64,000 bases of DNA, from the NCBI GenBank assembly GCA_040216635.1, contig JAVJOU010000026.1:248001-312000 (forward strand), read 5' to 3'. The stretch comes from UBA1479 sp040216635. GTDB lineage: Bacteria > Pseudomonadota > Alphaproteobacteria > Rhodospirillales > Casp-alpha2. Both the position numbers and the translations under genes were made by a program. The notes beneath the pieces were generated by a model, which saw only the letters and a list, made by a program, of their open reading frames with translations, was not told the DNA's origin and searched no databases. Below, one piece after another: positions 1-7,546 of the stretch (positions are counted from its first letter, which is position 1; the number at the start of each line of letters is the position of its first letter).

Positions 1-1029
1 GCCGGCACCACCGGATCGGGCAAATCGGTCGGCATGAACGCCATGGTGCTGTCGTTGCTGTACCGCCTCAGCCCCGAACAGTGCCGGTTCATCATGATCG
101 ACCCCAAGATGCTGGAACTGTCGGTCTATGAAGGCATCCCCCATCTGCTGACGCCGGTCGTGACCGACCCCAAGAAAGCCGTGGTCGCGTTAAAATGGAC
201 CGTGCGCGAGATGGAAGAACGCTATCGCGCCATGTCGCAGCTGGGCGTGCGCAATGTAGAGGGCTATAACGCCCGCATCGCCGAGGCCCAGAAAAAAGGC
301 GAGGTGCTGTCGCGCCGGGTCCAGACCGGGTTTGACGCCGAGGGCCGCCCCGTGTTCGAAGATCAGCCGCTCGGCACCGATCCCCTGCCCTTTATCGTGG
401 TCGTGGTCGACGAAATGGCCGACCTGATGCTGGTCGCGGGCAAGGACGTGGAAGCCGCCATCCAGCGCCTGGCGCAGATGGCGCGGGCCGCGGGCATCCA
501 CATCATGATGGCCACGCAGCGCCCGTCCGTGGACGTCATCACCGGCACCATCAAGGCCAACTTCCCGACCCGCATTTCCTTCCAGGTCACGTCCAAGATC
601 GACAGCCGCACCATCCTGGGCGAACAGGGGGCGGAACAGCTTCTGGGCCGTGGCGACATGCTGTACATGGCCGGCGGCGGGCGCATCACCCGCGTGCACG
701 GGCCCTTCGTGTCCGACGACGAGGTCGAACAGGTCGTCAGCCACCTGAAATCCCAGGGCACGCCCGAATATATCGAAGACGTTACCCGCGACGACGAAAC
801 GGGCGACATGGGGGCTGCCGGCGGCAGCGGCGATTCCGGCGATGCCCTGTATGACGAGGCGGTCGCCCTGGTCGCCCGTGAAGGCAAAGCATCAACCAGT
901 TTCGTGCAGCGCCATCTGCAGATCGGCTATAACCGGGCCGCCCGCCTGATCGAACGCATGGAAAGCCAGGGCGTGGTCAGCCCCGCCGACCGCGTCGGCC
1001 GGCGCGAGGTTCTGGTCGGCACGCACTGA
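1..1029 (+). CDS. ftsK: DNA translocase FtsK, C-terminal part (5' end outside window)
   Basis: Membrane-anchored, septum-located DNA pump that moves sister chromosomes apart and activates XerCD recombination at dif. The open frame enters from the left edge, and its first codons encode the Walker A motif GTTGSGKS. Walker B (VVVVDEMADLM) lies near bases 393-430. The last ~70 codons form the winged-helix gamma domain that reads polarity sequences on DNA (YDEAVALVAREGKAST..., then RAARLIERMES). The N-terminal membrane segments and linker are missing because the window starts inside the gene. lolA follows 50 bp downstream on the same strand, a common alphaproteobacterial pairing, so co-transcription is likely. 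Identity is very secure. Confidence 0.97.
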   Translation, partial: AGTTGSGKSVGMNAMVLSLLYRLSPEQCRFIMIDPKMLELSVYEGIPHLLTPVVTDPKKAVVALKWTVREMEERYRAMSQLGVRNVEGYNARIAEAQKKGEVLSRRVQTGFDAEGRPVFEDQPLGTDPLPFIVVVVDEMADLMLVAGKDVEAAIQRLAQMARAAGIHIMMATQRPSVDVITGTIKANFPTRISFQVTSKIDSRTILGEQGAEQLLGRGDMLYMAGGGRITRVHGPFVSDDEVEQVVSHLKSQGTPEYIEDVTRDDETGDMGAAGGSGDSGDALYDEAVALVAREGKASTSFVQRHLQIGYNRAARLIERMESQGVVSPADRVGRREVLVGTH

Positions 1030-1079
1030 TCCGCAATCCCCGGGTTTACCCGGGCGCCCGACGGGCCTACATATCGTCC

Positions 1080-1760
1080 ATGAACATTCGTGTTTTTTCC
1101 CGCATCCGCCATGCCGCCTGTCCCGGCCTTTGCCTGTGGCTTCTGGCTGCGGTCCTGTTGGCCGTCTCCCCGCCGGCCCTGGCCCAGGGCGATGCCCAGG
1201 AAATCACCCTTAACGCCCAGCAGCGCGCCCTGGTCAAACGGGTCGAAACCTACCTCAACGGCATCACGACCCTGCAGTCCAAGTTCTTTCAGCAGACATC
1301 GACCAATGAATTCGCCGAAGGCGAGATCTATCTGTCCCGGCCCGGCCAACTCCGCATCGAATACAAGCCGCCCAACCATATTCTGATCGTCGCCAAGGGC
1401 GAATTCCTGAGCTACATCGACAAGGAGCTCAAGAACGTCACCTATATTCCGGTCGAAGACACCCCGGCGGCGTTTCTGCTCAGCGGACGGATCAGCCTGG
1501 ACCCGAAACGGGTCGCCTTTCACGAAGCCACCCAAGAAAACGGCGCGATCTTCATCTCCGTGGCGGAGCGGGATCAGCCCTTCGCCGGGCGATTGACCCT
1601 GATTTTCCGGGCCAATCCGCTGAGTTTACGCAAATGGACCGTGGTCGACGCTCAAGGAACGATCACCGATATCGTCCTGACCGACCCGTTTTACGGCGGC
1701 CGGATCGACCCCAAGCAGTTCGAATTCGTCGAATACGAACGCGAGCGCAGCGGAGAATAG
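1080..1760 (+). CDS. lolA: Outer-membrane lipoprotein carrier protein LolA
   Basis: Periplasmic chaperone (226 aa) that takes lipoproteins released by LolCDE and delivers them to the outer membrane. A Sec signal peptide is visible: an Arg-rich start, a hydrophobic core (LWLLAAVLLAV) and an AxA-type cleavage site at ALA near residue 35. The mature part shows the LolA pattern of beta strands around 'GEIYLSRPGQLRIEY' and 'PFYGGRIDPKQFEF'. It has the standard family length. It follows ftsK by 50 bp and precedes a strong rho-independent terminator, so ftsK-lolA probably ends the transcript, unless the hairpins at 1876-1965 belong to a separate small RNA. Alphaproteobacterial LolA sequences are divergent, but the call is secure. 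Confidence 0.93.
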   Translation: MNIRVFSRIRHAACPGLCLWLLAAVLLAVSPPALAQGDAQEITLNAQQRALVKRVETYLNGITTLQSKFFQQTSTNEFAEGEIYLSRPGQLRIEYKPPNHILIVAKGEFLSYIDKELKNVTYIPVEDTPAAFLLSGRISLDPKRVAFHEATQENGAIFISVAERDQPFAGRLTLIFRANPLSLRKWTVVDAQGTITDIVLTDPFYGGRIDPKQFEFVEYERERSGE

Positions 1761-1854
1761 GGCCCGCGGCATAAGTCATGCGTTAATTGCATAGCTGATA
1801 GAGCATTTTCGCCCTGGTATCCCGCGCCAATCTACCCAATATAAATCTTATACA

Positions 1855-1966
1855 GCGCGGCCCAAATGCTGCGCCGCCGGACGACGCGCCCCCCTCGCCG
1901 TCCGGCATCTCCATAAATGGAGACGAAGCGCCCGGCACCCTCCCCCGCCGGGCGCTTCCCTTTTTG
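1855..1966 (+). ncRNA. Candidate small RNA: three tandem hairpins with C-rich loops
   Basis: This lies in the 324-bp gap between lolA and the exonuclease gene. Three stems follow one another. The first is 1876-1883 with 1899-1906 (8 bp), whose loop carries a run of C ending CCCT. The second is 1908-1914 with 1917-1923 (7 bp). The third is a perfect 12-bp stem 1925-1936/1947-1958 with loop ACCCTCCCCC, followed by TTTTT. C-rich loops able to pair with Shine-Dalgarno sequences are typical of several alphaproteobacterial trans-acting small RNAs. The 5' end is a guess: a TATACA hexamer at 1849-1854 could be a -10 box, but I see no matching -35. It may instead be just the structured 3' UTR of lolA. 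Confidence 0.4.
1925..1965 (+). terminator. Strong intrinsic terminator after lolA / end of candidate sRNA
   Basis: A perfect 12-bp GC-rich stem (GAAGCGCCCGGC pairing with GCCGGGCGCTTC), a 10-nt loop, then CC and five T. It ends transcription coming from ftsK-lolA or from the candidate small RNA. Confidence 0.85.
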
Positions 1967-2087
1967 GGGCGTCGGGACCGTTATCTGTTTGCGCAAAACA
2001 ACCTTCACGGTCGTGTAAGCCGTTCGGATTTTGCGGCTTCCCCATGATGATGCTTGAGCCGCCGTTTGATCCCCGCTACCAGGGGTG

Positions 2088-2912
2088 ATGCCCTTCACCG
2101 TCGCCACCTGGAAAGTCAATTCCGTGCGCAAGCGCCTGGACCATGTGGCCCGGCTCGCCCGCGAAACGACCATCGATGTGCTCTGCCTGCAGGAAACCAA
2201 GGTCGTCAACGACCTGTTCCCCGCCGAGGCCATGACCGAAATGGGGTTTGCCCATCAAGCCATCGCCGGCATGAAGGGCTACAACGGCGTCGCCATTCTG
2301 TCGCGCCGGCCGCTCAGCGATGTGCGGGTCGAACCCTGGCTGGGCCGGGACGATTGCCGCCATGTCCATGCCCGGGTGGAAACGGGCTCCGGTCCGGTCG
2401 AGGTCCACAGCCTGTACGTCCCCGCCGGCGGGGATGACCCAAACCCCGAAGCCAATCCCAAGTTCGCCTATAAGCTGGATTTTCTTGACGCTCTGGCGCC
2501 CTTTCTGGCAGCACGCGCGGCGTCGGACATCCCATCCGTCCTGACCGGCGACCTGAACGTCGCCCCGTTGGAAACGGACGTCTGGTCGCACGAACGCCTG
2601 AAGCGCGTCATCACCCATACACCGATCGAACGGGACAAGCTGAAGGGCCTGCTGAACGGCGATAACGGGGATGGCGGCGGCTGGACCGATGCCCTGCGCC
2701 GTTTCGTGCCGGCCGATCAAAAAGTTTTTACCTGGTGGAGCTACCGCGCCGCCGATTGGCGCGCCGCCGACAAGGGCCGTCGCCTGGATCATATCTGGAT
2801 CAATCCGGCCTTGGCGCCCGCGCTGAGTTTCGCCGCCGTGCATGACGAGGTCCGCGATTGGCCCGAACCGTCCGACCATGCCCCCGTCAGGGCGGTGTTC
2901 GAAATCGGCTGA
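2088..2912 (+). CDS. xth: Exodeoxyribonuclease III / AP endonuclease (Xth family) with an altered metal-site residue
   Basis: Cytosolic DNA-repair nuclease (274 aa) of the exonuclease-endonuclease-phosphatase fold, expected to cut at abasic sites and trim 3' ends. Family motifs are present: LQETK (Glu36), GYNGVAILSR, LTGDLNVAP and the final SDHAPV with the catalytic His. One oddity is that the first motif reads ATWKVNSVR, where the family has W-N-V-N. Lysine 9 replaces the asparagine equivalent to Asn7 of E. coli ExoIII. The ATG at 2088 is preceded by CCAGGGGTG; an in-frame GTG sits one codon earlier at 2085. Downstream lies a 425-bp stretch with one small ORF. Family identity is certain; activity is less so because of the substitution. 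Confidence 0.93.
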   Translation: MPFTVATWKVNSVRKRLDHVARLARETTIDVLCLQETKVVNDLFPAEAMTEMGFAHQAIAGMKGYNGVAILSRRPLSDVRVEPWLGRDDCRHVHARVETGSGPVEVHSLYVPAGGDDPNPEANPKFAYKLDFLDALAPFLAARAASDIPSVLTGDLNVAPLETDVWSHERLKRVITHTPIERDKLKGLLNGDNGDGGGWTDALRRFVPADQKVFTWWSYRAADWRAADKGRRLDHIWINPALAPALSFAAVHDEVRDWPEPSDHAPVRAVFEIG

Positions 2913-3029
2913 TGTCGCCGCACCCCATACTTATGCGCATGCAATCAGATACCTAGGGCCGATAGCGGCCAAGCACCTCGCCCGATAGGCTCCACGTAGC
3001 GACAATAAAAATCCATAGATGGGGCCTCC

Positions 3030-3206
3030 ATGACCAAACAACCCGCGACATCCAGGAATTCCCAAGCCGCCGCATCGGCCGGGCAGAGCACCCCCGACCC
3101 GGACCAGCGGGCTGCTTTGTCCAAGTCCGAGCGGACCCTGATGGCCAAGGCACGCAAGGCCTGCGGGCCCTTCGCCGGCACCAATCGTTTCAAGGCCGCC
3201 GTCTAA
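3030..3206 (+). CDS. Small hypothetical protein (58 aa)
   Basis: A short ORF in the 425-bp gap between xth and the PAS gene. It begins ATG at 3030, after the G-rich stretch GGGGCC, and ends TAA at 3204-3206. The product is polar and basic in its second half (SKSERTLMAKARKACGP), with one Cys and no signal peptide or membrane segment. I do not recognise it. Codon third positions are mostly G or C, as in real genes here, but the gene is too short for that to be decisive. Apart from this ORF I see nothing definite in 2913-3337. Confidence 0.4.
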   Translation: MTKQPATSRNSQAAASAGQSTPDPDQRAALSKSERTLMAKARKACGPFAGTNRFKAAV

Positions 3207-3337
3207 ACCCTTCGGCACCGGCGGGGTTCCAACACATCCATAGCCGGGCCGGCGAAGAAGGTCTTGGCGTTTTAACAAATGTCTGGGATCATTGCCTCGG
3301 TCGGGGAAAAGTTGAACCAAGGAACCGGGGCACGTGC

Positions 3338-3898
3338 ATGGCCCAAGACTTTTCCAGCCACGAAGTCTCCCTTGAAGCCGTCATGGCCACCGGTTGCGGT
3401 GAGGTATACCGCTATTGGGAGGCCAAGCGCGCCGGCCGGCTGGCACCGGCCTGGGACGAATTCCATCTGGTCGATCTGCCATCCGACATCATCCCCTATA
3501 TCCGCGTCGCCGACGTGATCGACGGCGGCAACGATTTTTTGTACCGGTTCTGGGGTACGGGGCTGGCCACCATCCGCGCCATGGACCGGACGGGCATGCG
3601 CCTGTCGGCGATCAAAAGCCTGCGCACGGAAACGGCCCTGGCCGAATACCGCCGCATCGTCCGGGACAAATCCTGCTTCACGATCGTCTACAACGCCCGT
3701 AGCGAGGCAGGGCGGCTTAGCCTGCATGCGCCCAGCATCCGTCTGCCCCTGTCATCGGACGGCGAAACGGTGGACAAGATCGTCTGCTACACGGATTTCG
3801 ATACCGACGGCGCCGAATGGCAGCGATTCTTCGAACAACGCAATACGGGAGAAGTTGTTCCGGCTACGGAACCAGTCGATAGCCGCCGGGTTCCGTAA
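3338..3898 (+). CDS. PAS domain protein of the PAS_5 type
   Basis: A soluble 186-aa protein made almost entirely of one PAS_5-type sensory domain, a family expanded in Rhodospirillales. Recognisable elements are VYRYWEAKR near the start, the acidic D-E-F-H-LVDLPSDIIPYI segment, FLYRFWGTGLATI and the terminal beta strands LPLSSDGETVDKIVCYTDF. There is no output domain, no membrane segment and no cofactor residue I can name, so the ligand is unknown. Its 3' end overlaps the oppositely transcribed response-regulator gene by 35 bp. A working link between the two is possible but unproven. Confidence 0.82.
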   Translation: MAQDFSSHEVSLEAVMATGCGEVYRYWEAKRAGRLAPAWDEFHLVDLPSDIIPYIRVADVIDGGNDFLYRFWGTGLATIRAMDRTGMRLSAIKSLRTETALAEYRRIVRDKSCFTIVYNARSEAGRLSLHAPSIRLPLSSDGETVDKIVCYTDFDTDGAEWQRFFEQRNTGEVVPATEPVDSRRVP

Positions 3899-4553
3899 CC
3901 AGAAGCTGCGCATTCGAGGGATCGCTCTCGATCTTCTGACGCAGGCGGTAGACGTGGGTTTCCAACGTATGCGTGGTGACGCCCGCATTATATCCCCAGA
4001 CCTCGCCCAACAGAATGTCCCGGCCGACGACCTTGTCCCCGGCGCGATACAGGTATTTCAGGATCGCCGTTTCCTTGTCGGTCAGGCGGACCTTTTTCTC
4101 CGTCGTACCTTCAACCAACATTTTGTTCGCAGGCTGGAACGAATACGGACCGATCACGAATACGGCGTCGTCGGAACGTTCGTGCTGGCGGATATGGGCG
4201 CGCAGACGGGCCAGCAGCACACCCAGGCGAAACGGCTTGGTGACATAGTCGTTCGCCCCGGCATCGAGGCCCAGGATGGTGTCCGCATCCGTATCCGCGC
4301 CGGTCAGCATGATGATCGGCGAGGTTACGCCGTTGCGCCGCATCAGGCGGCAGACTTCACGGCCGTCCATGTCGGGCAGACCCACATCCAGGATGATCAC
4401 GTCGAAACGGTCTTCCTTCGCGGTCTTCAGGGCCTCAGCCCCGCTGGTGCAGGTGGCACTGGTGAATTCCTCGTGAAGCTGCAGCTGTTCGCACAGTGTT
4501 TCGAGGAAATCTGCATCGTCATCGACGATCAGGATTTGCTTGCCGTTGGTCAT
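3864..4553 (-). CDS. OmpR/PhoB-type response regulator, orphan
   Basis: A two-component transcription factor (229 aa). The receiver domain (residues 7-120) has the acidic pair in VDDDAD, phospho-acceptor Asp56 in LDVGLPDMDG, switch Thr84 in MLTGAD and Lys106 in YVTKPF. The C-terminal winged helix carries LTDKETAILKYL and THTLETHVYRLRQKI. The start is placed at ATG 4553 (MTNGKQILIVDDD); a longer frame to 4628 would add 25 non-conserved residues. No histidine kinase is encoded in the window, so the partner and regulon are unknown. It is divergent from ribA across 191 bp and overlaps the PAS gene tail to tail. Confidence 0.92.
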   Translation of the reverse strand: MTNGKQILIVDDDADFLETLCEQLQLHEEFTSATCTSGAEALKTAKEDRFDVIILDVGLPDMDGREVCRLMRRNGVTSPIIMLTGADTDADTILGLDAGANDYVTKPFRLGVLLARLRAHIRQHERSDDAVFVIGPYSFQPANKMLVEGTTEKKVRLTDKETAILKYLYRAGDKVVGRDILLGEVWGYNAGVTTHTLETHVYRLRQKIESDPSNAQLLVTEPGGYRLVP

Positions 4554-4744
4554 ACTGCTGCGTCGTCCCCCTAGGAATCCGGGAATTTCCGGTGATTGTC
4601 CGTATTTGTGACATGAGGTCAATGACAAGGAACGGAAAATTCATCATATTGGGCCCATATAGAGCAAATATAGTCGTGCGCCTGAGTGCCCCGAAACCGA
4701 GGCGCAAATAAGGCAAACATCATTTCGGCGATGATCGCGAACCG

Positions 4745-5923
4745 ATGACCGAGAATACTTCCCAGAAAACGCCGGCACGGTCCCTGGACCTGAGCCGGCG
4801 GGACGCCCCGGCAACGCGGGAGCCGCGCGCACAGAAAGCCGTGGACCGTGCCGCCGGTGAATTGCGCCGCGGCCGCCCGGTGGTGACCGGCGACGGCGCC
4901 GGCCGGGGCTTGGTTCTTCTGGGGGCCGAACATCTTGATGCCCGCCGCCTGGCCGACATGCGCGCCCTGACCGAGGACGAACCCGAACTGGCCGTGACCG
5001 CGCGGCGCGCCGCGGTCCTGGGCCTGCCGGCACCGCAAAGCAAGGTTGTCGTCCTGTCACGGGCGGGCGGGCTGAACCCGGATCTGGTCACCCGTCTGGC
5101 CGATCCCCTGTTCGACGCCGACGGGGCCGGCCCCTTGGCCGATCTTTCGCAGCGCGCGGTCGGCCCGTTCGACGCCTGGTCGGCGGCGGTCAGCCTGATG
5201 AAGATCGCCCGCCTGTTGCCCGCCGCCATGACCGGCACGATCCGTTTCGACGGCGACCTGGAAACCTGGGCCAAGCGTCATGATCTGATGTTCGTCGATG
5301 CGGGCGACGTGTTCCGCCAGCGTCTGGACGAAGCCCGCACCCTGACCGAAGTCGGCGCCGCCCGCATCCCGCTGGCCGCCGCCGCCGAGGCCAAAGTCCA
5401 TGCCTTCCGTCCGGCCGACGGTGCGCTGGAACATCTGGCCATCGTGATCGGCGACCCGCAACCGGGCGACGCCGTTCTGACCCGCGTCCATTCCGAATGT
5501 TTCACGGGCGACTTGCTGGGCAGCCTGCGGTGCGATTGCGGCGATCAGCTGAAAGGCGCCATCGCGGAAATCAGCGCCGCCGGACACGGCATCCTTCTGT
5601 ATCTGGCCCAGGAAGGGCGCGGCATCGGCCTGGTCAACAAACTGCGCGCTTACGAGCTTCAGGATCGCGGCTTCGACACCATCGATGCCAACGAACAGCT
5701 CGGGTTCGATGCGGACGAACGGGTCTATCTGCCGGCGGCGCAGATGCTGCGGCTGCTCGGCTTCGACGCGGTGCGTTTGCTGACCAACAATCCGGAAAAA
5801 GTTACGGCCTTGGAACATTGCGGCATCACCGTGGCCGAACGGGTGCCCCATGCCTTTCCATCCAACGAACACAACGAATCCTATCTGCGCACCAAGGCCA
5901 GCCGCGCCGGTCATCTGTTTTAG
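4745..5923 (+). CDS. ribA: GTP cyclohydrolase II with a degenerate RibB-like N-terminal domain
   Basis: Catalyses the first committed step of riboflavin synthesis, opening GTP to a diaminopyrimidine. The C-terminal half (about residues 205-392) is a complete GTP cyclohydrolase II, with zinc ligands Cys252, Cys263 and Cys265 (ECFTGDLLGS, LRCDCGDQ), the GRGIGLVNKLRAYELQD loop and LLTNNPEKV. The N-terminal half aligns by eye with DHBP synthase (RibB), as GELRRGRPVV and GAEHLDARRLADMRAL show. However, the acidic catalytic stretch of RibB (DDxDREnEGD type) is replaced by GDGAGRGLVLLG, so that half should be inactive. A separate ribB is therefore expected elsewhere. No FMN riboswitch is visible upstream. 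Confidence 0.92.
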   Translation: MTENTSQKTPARSLDLSRRDAPATREPRAQKAVDRAAGELRRGRPVVTGDGAGRGLVLLGAEHLDARRLADMRALTEDEPELAVTARRAAVLGLPAPQSKVVVLSRAGGLNPDLVTRLADPLFDADGAGPLADLSQRAVGPFDAWSAAVSLMKIARLLPAAMTGTIRFDGDLETWAKRHDLMFVDAGDVFRQRLDEARTLTEVGAARIPLAAAAEAKVHAFRPADGALEHLAIVIGDPQPGDAVLTRVHSECFTGDLLGSLRCDCGDQLKGAIAEISAAGHGILLYLAQEGRGIGLVNKLRAYELQDRGFDTIDANEQLGFDADERVYLPAAQMLRLLGFDAVRLLTNNPEKVTALEHCGITVAERVPHAFPSNEHNESYLRTKASRAGHLF

Positions 5924-6142
5924 ATCGCGGCACGCCCCTTCTGCCCCCGTTAACCATTCAAAGCCTTAGCCGCCGGAGTCTCCCGGGCCCGGCAGGAATT
6001 GCCGCGCAGGGCAGATTATTCCCAGAATTCCTGAATCAAAATCACATGGATTCAACGGCTTAAGTCTGGCCCGAGTCTTGCGTGATCCGTTCCATAAAAT
6101 TAACGCCCGAAAACAGGGCGCGAAGAGAACGGGAAAAAATCG

Positions 6143-7498
6143 ATGACACTGCCCTCTGAAGGGATCAATCCCTGGCGCGTGGCCCCTGCCCCCGGCGGAC
6201 ACAGCGCACCCCCCGCCAAAGCCAGTCCCGCGCACCTGCCGGACCTGAAGGTCAATCCGGGTGAATCCCTGACCCCGTCAAAAGAAGCGGCCGGCGGCGG
6301 CAAGGAATTCAAAGCCTTCGGTGATGACGGCATGACCTTCCTGGACCTGGTCGATGTCGTCAATCCGCTGCAACATATCCCCGTGGTCTCGACCCTGTAC
6401 CGCGACCTCACGGGCGACACCCTGGACCCGGCCCCCCGGATCATGGGCAGCACGCTGTTCATGGGACCGATCGGGCTTGTCGCTTCAGTCGCCAATGTGA
6501 TGGTCGAACACAACACGGGCAAGGACATGGGCGGCCATGTGCTGGCCTATTTCCGGGACGATGCCGAACCTCTGACGACCAAGACCGCCGCCGCGACACC
6601 GGCGGCGGCAGGCACGGACGGCACCGATCCCGTGACCCAGTGGGCGGCCGAACAAAACGCTTTTTACCGCGAGGGCCGAAACGCTGGCGATCCGGTCACG
6701 GCATGGGCCGCCGGACAGCAGGCATTCTATCGCGGACAGGTGAACCAAGCCGCAGCCCAGACCGCAACCGCCGATCCCGTATCGGATTGGGCCCAGGCAC
6801 AGCATGCCTATTATCGGGGCGGTGCGGCAACAACCCAAATGGCCGAAGCCGCCGGTCCCGCCGCGGCCGGAACGGACGGCGTGGACGTCACGCAATGGGC
6901 CGCCGCGCAGGTTGCTCATTACCAAACCGGCGCCACGGACGCACCGACAGCGGATGCCGTCAGCCAGTGGGCACGCTCGCAAAACGCCTATTACCGGGCC
7001 GGTGCCGAAACGGGCGCCGTGCAGACCGCATCCAACCATGACACCACCCCGGCAACCGCCGCCGACCCGGTTTCCGCCTGGGCCGCACGGCAGACGGCGT
7101 TCTATCAGGACAATGACCGCGCCGCGCCAAAGGCCACCCCGCAAACCGATTCCGTACAGACAGCCCGGGCAGCGACCTCCCGCCCGGACAGCGCCGAGGA
7201 CGTATCGGCCTGGGCCCGCGATCAATTGGCCTGGGTCATGGGTGATCGGGCCAAGGAGGTCGCCGCCCTGCCATCGGCAGCCCCGGCATCCGACAGCACG
7301 CGGGGCCGGAACGATGAGCCCGATGGCCGCAACATCGCCACCGATTCCAACACGGCCAACGCCAGCGGCGCCGTTGCCGACGGCGGCGGCTGGTTCCGGG
7401 ACAACATGGTTCAGGGCTGGACCCGGTATCAGGCGGCACAACGCCTGGCCGAACCGGGCTACCGCCCGGACCTGGGCCTTGCCGCTGGAACCCGGTAA
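6143..7498 (+). CDS. Unrecognised repeat protein with seven WAxxQxAYY motifs
   Basis: A 451-aa protein I cannot assign. Residues 1-60 are Pro/Gly rich. Residues 64-137 form a compact, probably conserved segment containing NPLQHIPVVSTLYRDLTGD and a glycine-rich hydrophobic stretch (MGPIGLVASVANVMV). From residue 162 to 366 a 14-15-residue motif, D-P-V-S/T-x-W-A-x-x-Q-x-A-F/Y-Y-R, occurs seven times (residues 162, 183, 211, 248, 271, 308, 353), separated by Ala/Thr-rich linkers of uneven length. The tail holds WFRDNMVQGWTRYQAAQRL. There is no signal peptide. It stands alone on the plus strand between ribA and the transpeptidase gene. The motif looks like a short amphipathic helix repeated as a multivalent binding site, which is inference. 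Confidence 0.85.
   Translation: MTLPSEGINPWRVAPAPGGHSAPPAKASPAHLPDLKVNPGESLTPSKEAAGGGKEFKAFGDDGMTFLDLVDVVNPLQHIPVVSTLYRDLTGDTLDPAPRIMGSTLFMGPIGLVASVANVMVEHNTGKDMGGHVLAYFRDDAEPLTTKTAAATPAAAGTDGTDPVTQWAAEQNAFYREGRNAGDPVTAWAAGQQAFYRGQVNQAAAQTATADPVSDWAQAQHAYYRGGAATTQMAEAAGPAAAGTDGVDVTQWAAAQVAHYQTGATDAPTADAVSQWARSQNAYYRAGAETGAVQTASNHDTTPATAADPVSAWAARQTAFYQDNDRAAPKATPQTDSVQTARAATSRPDSAEDVSAWARDQLAWVMGDRAKEVAALPSAAPASDSTRGRNDEPDGRNIATDSNTANASGAVADGGGWFRDNMVQGWTRYQAAQRLAEPGYRPDLGLAAGTR
6626..7240 (+). repeat. Coding repeat array: seven copies of a 14-15-residue motif
   Basis: The motif copies are at residues 162-176, 183-197, 211-225, 248-261, 271-285, 308-322 and 353-366 of the protein at 6143-7498. 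Invariant or near-invariant positions are Asp1, Val3, Trp6, Ala7 and Gln10, with aromatic residues at 13 and 14 in the first six copies. The last copy is the most degenerate (WARDQLAWVM). Spacing varies from 6 to 30 residues, so this is repetition of a short linear motif rather than a solenoid. Confidence 0.85.
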
Positions 7499-7546
7499 GC
7501 ACGATCACCACCCCCTTGGCCGCGCGAATGGACTACACTCCGCCCC

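Noticed and set aside
3726..4574. 282-aa plus-strand ORF opposite the response regulator
   Set aside because: Antisense shadow of a clear OmpR-type gene.
4554..4744. FMN riboswitch upstream of ribA
   Set aside because: The gap is too short and lacks the conserved FMN-element blocks.
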